Assembly (NCBI GenBank): GCA_036782715.1
Contig: DAIPYN010000035.1
Span: 1-14,983 of the forward strand
Length of the DNA stretch: 14,983 bases
DNA from: UBA3478 sp036782715
GTDB taxonomy: Bacteria > Bacteroidota > Bacteroidia > Flavobacteriales > Flavobacteriaceae
Reading direction: 5' to 3'
The notes beneath the pieces were generated by a model. The model saw only the letters and a program-made list of their open reading frames with translations. It did no database searches and was not told the origin of the DNA. A program made the position numbers and the translations under genes. Shown here piece after piece: positions 1 to 8,400 of the stretch. The number at the start of each line of letters is the position of its first letter. Position 1 is the first letter of the stretch.

Positions 1-219
1 TTCGCAAATCATGTCACCAAAGCATATACTTTGGAAACTTAAATTGCATTGAGAAATTTAATTTGCTACTACGCGTACACGCGAGAGATTGAAGTTTTAA
101 CCAAAAAGGGAGGGTGGTTAAATTTTATATTGCAATAATATAGTAATGTTAAAAAAATAGAGAACTTTAACGCAATCGTTAAACTTTTATAAAACTTTTA
201 CGAATGCTATATAAGCCTT
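1..219. other. Non-coding, dyad-rich intergenic stretch
   Basis: I see no supportable gene here on either strand. The stretch is AT-rich and holds several short inverted repeats: CCAAAG/CTTTGG at 17-34, CGCGT/ACGCG at 72-83 (a GC-rich island in AT-rich DNA, containing the palindrome TACGCGTA at 70-77), TTTAACCA/TGGTTAAA at 96-122, and TTTAACG/CGTTAAA at 166-183. The last, with a following T-run on the minus strand, may end transcription of the regulator gene to its right. The 96-122 hairpin is followed on the plus strand by TTTT, so it could end a plus-strand gene lying left of the window. Any function is inferred. Confidence 0.5.
151..183 (-). terminator. Candidate intrinsic terminator downstream of the AraC-type gene
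   Basis: Read on the minus strand, a perfect 7-bp stem (TTTAACG, loop ATTG, CGTTAAA; plus coordinates 166-183) is followed after 8 bases by seven T residues (151-157). It lies about 37 bases past the TAA stop of the regulator gene. The stem is AT-rich and the T-run is not directly adjacent, so it would be a weak terminator. Confidence 0.35.
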
Positions 220-585
220 TTATTTAGATGATGAGGGAGGGCGTCCTAAAAAATCTTTAAAGTTATTATACAAGGTAACTCTGTTATTAAAACCAACTTT
301 AAGAGCAAGGGCGTTCATATCATTTTTAAAAAGAAAATCATTACTAATCAAATATTCCGCCCTCAAAACACGCAACACCTTCACGTACTTCGACCAGGAG
401 TAATTGCAATAAACCTCAAAAAATAGAGCTAGTACCGCACTATTTACTTTCAATTTTTGAGATAGAGTAAAGAAGTCTTCAATAACAGTAATCTCATCTA
501 GCTTTTGGATCACCGAGTATTCGTAAAAATTAATTTTGTTGTAAATCTCTGAGGAGTGCTTTTCTAATTCGTGAATAAGATTCAC
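220..585 (-). CDS. AraC-type DNA-binding domain fragment (C-terminal part of a split regulator)
   Basis: From the first usable in-frame start (GTG at 585) this reads 121 residues. Residues about 40-117 match the two-helix-turn-helix AraC/XylS DNA-binding domain: a first HTH around LSQKLKVNSAVL, an RVLRAEYLI helix, then the signature second HTH with ALALKVGFNN and the closing NFKDFLGRPP. Such domains bind promoter DNA. The frame is open upstream of 585 as far as a TAA at 649-651, and it is the same frame as the membrane protein at 649-1389. No in-frame ATG exists between that stop and the domain; the codons between read as ordinary protein (for example LNTQLWRFIH). The piece therefore has no convincing start of its own and is most simply the C-terminus of the upstream gene. 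Independent translation from GTG 585 or an alternative codon cannot be excluded. Confidence 0.6.
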   Translation of the reverse strand: MNLIHELEKHSSEIYNKINFYEYSVIQKLDEITVIEDFFTLSQKLKVNSAVLALFFEVYCNYSWSKYVKVLRVLRAEYLISNDFLFKNDMNALALKVGFNNRVTLYNNFKDFLGRPPSSSK

Positions 586-648
586 GTCATTCGTGAATTT
601 CTGATAAGAAAGAGAACCATGAATGAATCTCCATAATTGAGTGTTTAA

Positions 649-1389
649 TTAAGCATATGAGTTTAAACCTAAGATATCTTTCTCGATTACATCAATACTA
701 CTGTAGTTTTCGACAAATCCGATATCTCCCGATAGAATTCTAGGGAATTGTAAAACTAAAAAGAACGCTAATAAAATTAAAATGTTCATTATGATCAAAT
801 TCATCTGATTACTAATCAGTGTTGGATATTCGCCTCTCATTGTATCAACCTCAATCTGCCAAAAGGCCATTAAAATGGCAACGATTTGAACACATGAAGC
901 AGTGATTATCCATATTTTGAACTGTACATCCCAAATTTTGGAAAGGAAAAAGACCTCGAGATTTATGAAGAATAGAAAAATAAACGTAAAGCCGAGTATG
1001 AGCTCTATCTTCTTAATTTCAAATACTGATATATCAAAAAAACCAGCTATGAAAAGGGCTATAAGAATAATAAAAAAAGTGGTTAGGAGTTTCTTGATTA
1101 ATCCAGAGGGTTTCACTAGATAATAGAAATGAACTATTAGCAATACAGGATTTAAAAATCCCGCAATGAAATAAAAAAAAGAAGTTTTAAATGAATACCG
1201 AAATATACTCCAGTCAAAAATATCAAATAACACTCCAAATCTTAGAACAGAAAGATCTAATACAATTAAAAGGAGTGTTAGCCCAGAGATTGATCTGGTT
1301 AAACGATTTCCATCCTTGAAGAATCGATAGACAATTAAACACCCCAAAAGTGAGATTAGAATCGAAGTGAAAAGAACAATTAGATGCAT
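649..1389 (-). CDS. Seven-helix membrane protein (sensor half of a split AraC-type regulator)
   Basis: A 246-residue, very hydrophobic protein beginning ATG at 1389. I count seven likely membrane segments, at about residues 3-24, 34-53, 67-90, 99-118, 128-150, 155-176 and 194-215, joined by short loops. There is no signal peptide apart from the first helix and no catalytic motif. After the last helix comes a short cytoplasmic tail (FPRILSGDI onward) that stops at a TAA just where a linker to a DNA-binding domain would be expected. Membrane-embedded AraC regulators of Bacteroidota have this layout, so a signal-sensing role is inferred from architecture rather than from any recognised ligand site. 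The family of the membrane part is not one I can name with certainty. Confidence 0.65.
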   Translation of the reverse strand: MHLIVLFTSILISLLGCLIVYRFFKDGNRLTRSISGLTLLLIVLDLSVLRFGVLFDIFDWSIFRYSFKTSFFYFIAGFLNPVLLIVHFYYLVKPSGLIKKLLTTFFIILIALFIAGFFDISVFEIKKIELILGFTFIFLFFINLEVFFLSKIWDVQFKIWIITASCVQIVAILMAFWQIEVDTMRGEYPTLISNQMNLIIMNILILLAFFLVLQFPRILSGDIGFVENYSSIDVIEKDILGLNSYA

Positions 1390-1463
1390 AGAAACAAGTT
1401 CAATTTAAGATGAGATATTCTCGTTAGGTAAAAAAGATTAAATCATCACGATCCATAATACGT

Positions 1464-1482
1464 TTATAAGAAATACTTATAA
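1464..1482. repeat. Inverted repeat upstream of the 7TM-AraC gene
   Basis: A perfect 7-bp inverted repeat, TTATAAG-AAATA-CTTATAA, lies about 75-93 bases upstream of the ATG at 1389, in the 211-base gap between the efflux operon and the regulator gene. Position and symmetry would suit an operator near the regulator's promoter, but the sequence is AT-rich, and no Bacteroidota promoter motif (TAnnTTTG) was found beside it. Confidence 0.25.
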
Positions 1483-1573
1483 CATTACTGACTACAGAAA
1501 GTTTTTCTTATGGTGTAAGGATTGGTTTTCGCCTATTTCCTTTATCTAATTTAGACACAAAATTCCACTGTAT

Positions 1574-1597
1574 AGGTGAAAAAATGATTATTCACCT
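1574..1597. terminator. Hairpin just past the end of the efflux operon
   Basis: The arms AGGTGAA (1574-1580) and TTCACCT (1591-1597) enclose a 10-base loop and start four bases after the adaptor gene's TAA (1601-1603). The T-run follows the stem on the plus strand (1597-1602), whereas the operon runs on the minus strand, where the stem is preceded by an A-run and followed by ATACAG. It is therefore not a textbook intrinsic terminator for the operon. It may instead act as a 3' stability stem-loop. Confidence 0.3.
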
Positions 1598-1600
1598 TTT

Positions 1601-3244
1601 TTACTCCAAAATATCCACTACACTCCCACAGGTAAGCATGACATCCCCGTAAAAGGGATTTCGGATTTGTTCCTCAGTACTCAACCACTTCGCACCCTTA
1701 TTATTATTTGCCATGGGGCAGAACTGAACGAAGAGTTTGCTCGACACCGACTGGGTGGTAGATGCCCACTGAATCATTTCATTTGAAATTAAACGAAATA
1801 ACTCACGCTGCACTTCAATATCTTCTGTCTTTTGTAAAGACTCTAGAGGTGCTTTTAAATTAGTTCTTGAGAAAGCATATTTCTTATCTGAAAGAAGTAC
1901 TAACATTTCTTTGGCGAGTGCGCTAGAAGTTTTGACGTCAGAACGAACTAGTTCATCTTTAAGCTTTAAATAAGGGGCGACAAGAGCCCTCATCATTGAG
2001 TCATCTAAAACACTAAAAGACTCTGTATTTTCTTCATCTTCAGCTTTATAACTCATCATTGATTCAAGTCCTCTTAATTGGGCAGAAGCGTCTATTTGAA
2101 ATGCGCCATCAACCACCACAGACTCTCCTTCTGAAAGACCCGACAATACCGTGTAGAATTCAGAATCTTCTTGACCTACCTCAACTTCACGTAGTTCAAA
2201 ACTCGATGACGTGATCTGTACATATACCAGTGAACGCTTTCCTGTCCAAAGAACTGCGCTTGCGGGTATTTGAAGCCCGTTAGATTCTCTCGGCTCTAAA
2301 GTTGCCTGAACGAACATTCCCGGCTTTAATACCCCACTCTCGTTTAAGACTTCAACTCGAATGTTATAGGTGCGTGTTTTTTCATTGATCACCTGATCGA
2401 TAAAGCTAATGGTACCCTCTGAACTAAAGGTAGAGAGGTTGGGGCTTTTAAGTAGCACCCTTTGACCTACCGAAATACGTTCAAGGTCATTCTCGTGCCC
2501 ATCTAATTGCGCCCAAACCGAAGACAAATCTGCAGAGGTATAAAGCAGTTGACCTTTTTTAACGGCATCACCTTCGCTGACCGCTAAATCGATGATGGTT
2601 CCGTCCATTTCAGCTACTAAATCAAAGTAAGCTTGTGACTCACCTCTAGACTCAAGGGCATCGATCCACTGATCTGAAAACTTCATAATTCGCAGCTTTT
2701 CACGAACTGCCTGATAATACTGAGGTTGGCTATTCTTCGACTCAGCTGCAATCAATAACTCTTTCTGAGCTTTATAGATTTCAGGAGAAAAGATTTCAGC
2801 AATCTTTTGACCTTTTCGAATCATCTCTCCATTAGAGTGAACTAGTAGGCGCTCTACTCTACCACTATATTTGGCAGTTTGATCAAATACGGTGGTTTCA
2901 TCAACCTGTATCCTACCCGACAGCTCTTTGGAGGTCGCTTGACCCACTGATTGACCCACTGAGAAGGTCTCCACTTTCATGAGTGATAGGGCCTCTTCGG
3001 TAAAAGATAAGGTAGATGGATCAGTACCACTGGTATTTTGATCCTTTTCAATAAGGGCCATACCACATATCGGACAACTCCCTGGTGCATCCTGAGTAAT
3101 TTGAGGGTGCATAGAACAGGTGTAGGTCACCGATTGCTCATGGTGATGGGTATCCTCTTTGCCTTCAGATTGCTTTTTATCTGAACAGCTGAGGGTAGCT
3201 AAGACAAGTATTAGGAACAGTTGCTTTTTCATAAATGCATTCAT
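1601..3244 (-). CDS. cusB: CusB-type RND efflux periplasmic adaptor with N-terminal metal-binding domain and C-terminal DUF3347-like domain
   Basis: A 547-residue membrane-fusion protein linking the inner-membrane pump to the outer-membrane channel. The N-terminus is a lipoprotein-type signal with C20 as the likely lipidated Cys (ATLSC). A His-rich linker and a heavy-metal-binding domain follow (about 40-64: YTCSMHP then CPICGM, with C43, M45, H46, C57, C60 and M62 as ligand candidates). Next come the barrel-sandwich and alpha-hairpin region (about 125-240) and the beta-barrel with LKPGMF. The C-terminus (about 420-547) resembles DUF3347, ending in FCPMANNNKGAKWLS, IRNPFYGDVMLTCG, with C509, M511 and C539. 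The start ATG (3242-3244) overlaps the PepSY stop in an ATGA, suggesting translational coupling; M5 (3230-3232) gives a more typical signal start and is a possible alternative. It is the last gene of the operon. Copper/silver specificity is inferred from the ligands. Confidence 0.9.
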   Translation of the reverse strand: MNAFMKKQLFLILVLATLSCSDKKQSEGKEDTHHHEQSVTYTCSMHPQITQDAPGSCPICGMALIEKDQNTSGTDPSTLSFTEEALSLMKVETFSVGQSVGQATSKELSGRIQVDETTVFDQTAKYSGRVERLLVHSNGEMIRKGQKIAEIFSPEIYKAQKELLIAAESKNSQPQYYQAVREKLRIMKFSDQWIDALESRGESQAYFDLVAEMDGTIIDLAVSEGDAVKKGQLLYTSADLSSVWAQLDGHENDLERISVGQRVLLKSPNLSTFSSEGTISFIDQVINEKTRTYNIRVEVLNESGVLKPGMFVQATLEPRESNGLQIPASAVLWTGKRSLVYVQITSSSFELREVEVGQEDSEFYTVLSGLSEGESVVVDGAFQIDASAQLRGLESMMSYKAEDEENTESFSVLDDSMMRALVAPYLKLKDELVRSDVKTSSALAKEMLVLLSDKKYAFSRTNLKAPLESLQKTEDIEVQRELFRLISNEMIQWASTTQSVSSKLFVQFCPMANNNKGAKWLSTEEQIRNPFYGDVMLTCGSVVDILE

Positions 3245-3936
3245 TTAGTAAAACGTCGAATCGTTGGTGAGGATACTCCCCACAAGACAAACCCACTGAG
3301 AACGGTAATCAGCCCTAATAGTGAGAAAGATCGAAGTAATAACGTATTAAAGTCGTCTCTAGTTTGATAATCCATCGTGTGGGTCATCCATAAAAAGTCA
3401 AACCACCTCCAGTCACGGTGGCGAACCGTTTGAAAAGAACCGTCAATTACGGAGACGTAGGCGGTCACCTTTTCTTTAGAGTCGAAAGATATTTGGTAGG
3501 CGGGTAATTTTTTGCCGCGATACTCATGATGCGCATCAGTAGCTTCAATGAGCGAAACACTGTTAGGTATTAAGTCATCTCGAAGATTTTCACGGGCAAT
3601 AGCAATTGCCTCTTCTTCGCTAACGCCCGGTTTAATCAAACCTGATTGCGCATGAATCAGCGTAGATTCATTGACAAAATAATAGGGTTCCCCTAAAAGA
3701 TCTTTGAGTATCAAACTCTCAACAGGCTGATCAAAGGAAAGCTCTGAAAGCCCGGCGAGATTGATAAAAACCGATTGCTCAGGCTCGCTTCGAAAATGAT
3801 CTCCATGGATTTCGTCGATATCAGTCCAACTAAAGTAAAGGCCGCTGATCGTCCACATTAAAAACTGAACACCCAAGAATAGTCCCAGGTAGCGGTGTGT
3901 TTTTCTAATTCTTTGAGAGGTAACCCTATTAATCAT
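3241..3936 (-). CDS. PepSY-domain membrane protein of the copper-efflux operon
   Basis: A 231-residue protein with a positively charged N-terminus (RIRKTHRYLG), a first membrane helix at about 15-37, a periplasmic region of about 160 residues, and a second helix at about 200-222 followed by a short basic tail. The middle (about 95-175) fits a PepSY fold: VSEEEAIAIARENL, then a strand-rich stretch with AYQISF and AYVSVIDGSFQTV. PepSY-associated TM proteins often occur with metal-uptake or reductase systems; their exact role in efflux operons is not established. Conserved-looking His residues (H14, and those in DAHHEYRG and MTHTMDY) could bind metal or haem, which is inference. It lies 3 bases after the metal-binding lipoprotein gene, and its stop overlaps the adaptor's start, so it is firmly within the operon. 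Confidence 0.85.
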   Translation of the reverse strand: MINRVTSQRIRKTHRYLGLFLGVQFLMWTISGLYFSWTDIDEIHGDHFRSEPEQSVFINLAGLSELSFDQPVESLILKDLLGEPYYFVNESTLIHAQSGLIKPGVSEEEAIAIARENLRDDLIPNSVSLIEATDAHHEYRGKKLPAYQISFDSKEKVTAYVSVIDGSFQTVRHRDWRWFDFLWMTHTMDYQTRDDFNTLLLRSFSLLGLITVLSGFVLWGVSSPTIRRFTK

Positions 3937-3939
3937 TTC

Positions 3940-4239
3940 TTAGTGATTATCGTGTGATTCTTCTTCTTTATAATCTTCGTTAAGCGCGTAAGTCATTCCA
4001 CAAACTGGGCACTTACCTTCTTCATGGCTTCCGCTACCTTCACAGTGCATCGGACAAACGTACTTTGAAGTAAATTCAGGACCAAGTTTTGCTTCAGCCT
4101 GAGTCATTTGGTGTTCGCTGTGCTCCATTGCAGGCTTTTCAGCAGTTTTAGCCTCTTTCTTACTTGCATTTCCACAAGAGAAAAGAAGCACTAATACTGC
4201 CATCGCTAGGGTCTTTGAAAGCATTGATGTAGTTTTCAT
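3940..4239 (-). CDS. Small heavy-metal-binding-domain lipoprotein
   Basis: A 99-residue predicted lipoprotein: basic N-terminus, hydrophobic core and LLFSC with C22 as lipidation site, then a Lys/Ala/Glu linker containing H40, H43 and M45. The C-terminal half is a heavy-metal-binding domain: YVCPMHC (C62, M64, H65, C66), a short Gly/Ser/His-rich loop, then CPVCGM (C77, C80, M82), and an acidic tail ending in HDNH. The same domain type sits at the N-terminus of the adaptor two genes downstream. In the periplasm such a protein could capture or hand over Cu(I)/Ag(I) to the pump, in the manner of CusF; this is inference, because the fold is not CusF. It starts 9 bases after the TolC-like gene's stop, with no Shine-Dalgarno sequence. 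Confidence 0.88.
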   Translation of the reverse strand: MKTTSMLSKTLAMAVLVLLFSCGNASKKEAKTAEKPAMEHSEHQMTQAEAKLGPEFTSKYVCPMHCEGSGSHEEGKCPVCGMTYALNEDYKEEESHDNH

Positions 4240-4248
4240 AATAGTGAA

Positions 4249-5469
4249 TTAAGGATTAATTAAATAATTGATAACTGATAATTGATTGTAATAAGCCACC
4301 ACTGCAGCTACCTGTTGAAGCTGAAGGGTGAGTTCATTTTCTTTAAGCCTAATTAGTTGTTGAAAATCGATATCACCAGCAATATACCCACTGAGTAATA
4401 GCGCTTCTGTTTGACCCAATCGCTCAAGACTATTATCGAGCAATTCAATAGTCAGTTGAGCTTCTTTAAACTTAGCTAGGGTTTCGAAATAACGATCTTC
4501 GATCAGATTAAGTCTAAAAGACTGTTCAGCCCTTATTCGACTTAACTCGATCTTGTTTTGCTTGCTCTTCGATTCATACTTCTTTCCAAATACAGGAATC
4601 GATAAATTTACTCGAGGCATTAAAATATCTTTTCCGTTGTCGGTAACCGCCAAATCTGTTCTTGGTGCAACCGATAGGTAGTCTACTCCAAAGGCAATAC
4701 CCGGTAGGCGTTCTTTTTGATTCAATCGTTCTAGATCTTCAATCGATTCAAATAAACCGTCGTAGAACAGTAGCTCAGGATGTTTGGTAAAGTCAGGAGT
4801 TTCAGGTAGAATTATCTCAGCAATTGAAAGGTCTGTAGGCAGCTCGACAAGGTCGTCCAAAGTCTGTCCTACTAAGTTGTTGAATTTCTGCTGGGCAGCT
4901 TTCAATCCAAAGGTCAGACTCCCCTCACGTTGTTTCAGAGAATTCTCGAAAATGTCTAATTCTAGTAACTCGCTAAGCGCCGATTCACCCGCAGATAAAG
5001 ATCCAAGTAATTGGGCTCTTCTTAATTCAAGCCAATCAAGAATTTGAAGTACCAAATCTAAACTCTTGTTCAAACGATAGAGTTCATAATAAGATTGGGC
5101 TACCGATAAACTTAGCTTTCGCTTAGCTATGCTCAGTTCGACAAAAGCGTTTTCGGCTAAAGATTTGGCGTAAGTTTCTCGAGCCGATAAGGTACCAAAC
5201 CAAGGTATCATTTGCCCGATGGCAACTCTTGACTGTTGAGGGCCTGTACGTGTTTCTGGTTCGCTAAGGAAGTATCCAAGACTTAGCTCGGTGTTCGCTA
5301 GACTGCGCGATTGATTGATCTTCTCATTGGCAATATCATTTGCCAATAGAATCGCCTGAATTTGCGGATGATTTTCTTCAGCGATTTGGATGTAATCTTG
5401 TAGGCTTTGTCCGAAAGAACTTGTCGATACGACCCAAAGGGCACAAAGGAATCTCATTTTATTTCTCAT
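4249..5469 (-). CDS. cusC: TolC/CusC-type outer-membrane efflux protein
   Basis: A 406-residue outer-membrane factor that would form the exit duct of the tripartite pump. It has a Sec signal peptide (about MRFLCALWVVSTSSFGQ) followed by LQDYIQIAEENHPQIQA, the usual opening helix of the OEP family. Two repeats of long amphipathic helices follow (about 20-200 and 220-400), with the membrane-strand segments between; MPRVNLSIPVFG is the typical second-half strand. The length is near the low end for the family. From M1 the gene overlaps the pump gene's end by 11 bases; from M5 (ATG at 5455-5457) it starts one base after the pump's TAA and has a cleaner signal peptide, so M5 may be the true start. 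Either way translation is probably coupled to the pump. There is no Cys corresponding to the lipidated N-terminus of E. coli CusC. Confidence 0.9.
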   Translation of the reverse strand: MRNKMRFLCALWVVSTSSFGQSLQDYIQIAEENHPQIQAILLANDIANEKINQSRSLANTELSLGYFLSEPETRTGPQQSRVAIGQMIPWFGTLSARETYAKSLAENAFVELSIAKRKLSLSVAQSYYELYRLNKSLDLVLQILDWLELRRAQLLGSLSAGESALSELLELDIFENSLKQREGSLTFGLKAAQQKFNNLVGQTLDDLVELPTDLSIAEIILPETPDFTKHPELLFYDGLFESIEDLERLNQKERLPGIAFGVDYLSVAPRTDLAVTDNGKDILMPRVNLSIPVFGKKYESKSKQNKIELSRIRAEQSFRLNLIEDRYFETLAKFKEAQLTIELLDNSLERLGQTEALLLSGYIAGDIDFQQLIRLKENELTLQLQQVAAVVAYYNQLSVINYLINP

Positions 5470-8400
5470 CAGACGTCATTTTTAATTGCCATTCTTTCTT
5501 CAGACTGTAAAGTATAGGTACCACGAATAATGTGATTAATGCGATTGCCATCCCTCCGAAACTTGGAATCGCCATGGGGATCATAATATCGCTTCCTTTA
5601 CCCGTGCTGGTTAAAATCGGAAGCAAAGCGAGAAGTGTAGTCGCTGTTGTCATTAAGCAGGGGCGAATTCGTCGCTCTCCCGCACTGATCACTAGGTCTC
5701 TAACCTCAGTAATACTCTTGGGGGTCGCTCCTTCAAAGGATTGGTCGAGATAGGTGGCCATAAGTACACCATCGTCGGTTGCAATTCCGAATAAGGCAAT
5801 AAAGCCTACCCATACCGCAACACTTAAATAGATCGGATGTATCTGAAACAACTCCCTCAGATTCACCCCAAAAAAGGATAGGTCTAAAAACCAAGGTTGT
5901 CCATAAAGCCAGATCATGATAAATCCGCCCGCAAAGGCCACTGCAATTCCTGAGAACACCATCAATGTGGTACTCATCGATTTGAATTGTAAATAGAGGA
6001 TCACTAGAATGATGAGCAAAACAAGGGGCACTACAATCGAGAGGGTTTGTTCGGCTCTAAGCTGATTCTCATAGGTACCGGTAAACTCGAAGCTAATACC
6101 TTGAGGAACCACTAGATCCCCTGAGGCAATGTGATTTTCGATGAGTTTTTGAGCGTTTTCGACGACTTCGACTTCTGAATATCCGGCACTCTTATCAAAG
6201 AGCACATAACCCACTAAGAAGGTGTCTTCACTTTTGATCGATTGAGGACCCTTTTCATAACGAATCGCTGCCAATTCTGACAAGGGAACCTGTACTCCCT
6301 TAGCGACAGTGACATAGGTATTGGCAATCGTAGCTGGAGTATTTCTAAGTTCTCTAGGATATCGAACTCTCACCGTATAGCGTTCCCTTCCTTCAACGGT
6401 TTGGGTGATTGGCATACCTCCCAAAGCCACTTGAATGACCTTTTGAACTTGATCTACCGACACCCCGTAGCGAAGTAAAGCATTGCGATCGATATCAATA
6501 AGAAGGTATGGCTTGCCCACAATTCGGTCTGCAAAAACCGAAGAAGGCTTAACTCCGGCAGACTGTTTTAAAAGCGATTCTAATTCTAACCCGAACGATT
6601 CTATTGTAGTAAGGTCTTGTCCCTTTACTTTGACTCCCATCGGAGCACGCATGCCCGACTGCAACATCACTAGCCGTGTTTCAATCGGTTGTAGCTTTGG
6701 GGCAGAGGTTACCCCTGGCAACTCGGTAGCGCGAACAATTTCATCCCAAATATCATCTCGAGACTGAATATTCGGTCTCCAGTTTCTAAAATACTCGCCA
6801 TCAGAGTCTTCAATTAAAAGTCGATGGTCAAATCGCGACATTTCTTGTGTAACTGAAGTTAGATTCGGGTTACTAATAACACCACCGTTAGAAAGAACAA
6901 AGCGACCCTCTTCATCCACCTTAAAGGTGGCCGGCTTGCCCTCACGTAATTCGTATTCTGGATAATAGATAATCACATTTTCGAACATCGAAAGAGGTGC
7001 AGGGTCAAGCGCAGATTCAATTCTACCCGACTTACCCACTACGGTTTCTACCTCTGGGATTTGAGCGACCGCCTTGTCTAAATTTTGTAGAATAGTACGA
7101 TTCTCTGATACCCCAGTATGCGGCATCGAGGTGGGCATGAGTAGGAACGAGCCTTCATTGAGTGAAGGCATGAATTCTTCGGGAGTAGACCGCATAATCC
7201 CGTAACCCGCCAATAGTATAGCTAACGGAATACTTAGAAAGTAAGCCTTGTGCGCAAGNNNNNNNNNNNNNNNNNNNNNNNNNNNNNNNNNNNNNNNNNN
7301 NNNNNNNNNNNNNNNNNNNNNNNNNNNNNNNNNNNNNNNNNNNNNNNNNNNNNNNNNNAGTATTAACGATGGGGCAAATCCACCGATAAGACCCCCTAAA
7401 CCTAATACGATCAGTGTGGCGTTTAAACTAACTTTAGTAAGACGTCCGCTTTTTGGTTTTTTAAATAGCAGCACTGCGAAGGTCGGGATCAGATAAAGCG
7501 TCACCACAATCGCCGCGAGAAGGGCAAACGTTTTGGTAAAAGCTAGGGGGCTAAATAATTTTCCTTCAGCACCGGTTAATGTAAATACCGGGATAAAACT
7601 GATGATTGTCGTAAACACCGCAGTGATGATCGCACCCGACACTTCAGTGGTCGCCTCATAAACAATATCAACTACAGGCCCCTCTTTCTGTTTTAAATGG
7701 TTCAGAATGTTCTCGGTGAGGATTACTCCTAGATCGACCATGGTACCGATCGCAATCGCTATACCAGAAAGGGCAACAATATTCGCATCTACCCCGAAGT
7801 ATTTCATAGCGATAAACACCGATAGAATGGCAACCGGAAGTAAACCAGAGATCAACAATGACGCCCTTAAGTTGTACACCATGACAATGACAATAAGCAT
7901 GGTGATCAGTACCTCAAGAATAAGCGCTAGGTTGAGCGTATCAAGCGTTTCGTAAATCAGTTCGCTACGGTCATAAAAGGGTACCAGGGTGACCTTTGAT
8001 TCTGTACCGTCAGCTAACACTTTGGTCGGAAGCCCCTTTTGCAACTCCTCAATCTTTTCTTTCACCTGATCAATCACCTCGAGCGGATTTGATCCATAGC
8101 GCGCCACAACAACACCCCCTACAGCCTCTGCTCCTGCCTTATCAAGCATCCCTCTACGTTCGGCCGGCCCCAAACTTACTCGAGCCACTTCACTGAGCGG
8201 AATCGATTTAAAATCTGAACTCGTAACCGTTACATTTTTTAGATCCTCAATCGACTTTAGGTAACCTAGGCCTCTAACTAAGTACTCTACCTTATTAATC
8301 TCCAGAGTTTGAGCCCCTACATCTCTATTACTTTGCTTAACGGCCGAAACAACCTGCTCCAGGTCGATTCCGTAGACCTTCAATCGCTCAGGATCAACAT

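Larger units (their letters stand above)
220..1389 (-). pseudogene. 7TM-AraC family transcriptional regulator interrupted by an in-frame TAA
   Basis: Ignoring one TAA codon (649-651), a single frame runs from the ATG at 1389 to the TAA at 220-222, about 388 residues. It has a seven-helix membrane half, a linker and an AraC-type HTH half. Bacteroidota commonly encode single proteins of this plan and size: a polytopic sensor fused to a C-terminal AraC domain. Three observations favour one broken gene: both halves share the reading frame, the 63 bases after the stop contain no further stop, and the second half lacks an ATG. The change could be a true nonsense mutation, a sequencing error, or a fission into two cistrons. 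The gene sits downstream of the metal-efflux operon in the same orientation, separated by 211 bases, and nothing in the sequence shows that it regulates that operon. Confidence 0.6.

Noticed and set aside
649..651. Recoded or read-through stop in the regulator gene
   Set aside because: The codon is TAA, which is not used for selenocysteine or pyrrolysine, and no recoding structure was seen; a nonsense change or error is simpler.
902..1123. Plus-strand 73-codon frame opposite the membrane protein
   Set aside because: It lies antisense to the conserved-looking seven-helix protein, has no recognisable motif and looks like a shadow of that gene's codon pattern.
220..1389. The AraC-type gene as the copper-responsive regulator of the efflux operon
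   Set aside because: It lies downstream of the operon in the same orientation, shows no metal-binding motif, and appears interrupted; proximity alone is not enough.
5532..8196. Short plus-strand frames opposite the RND pump gene
   Set aside because: They are antisense to a strongly conserved pump sequence; one of them even spans the N gap, so it is not interpretable.
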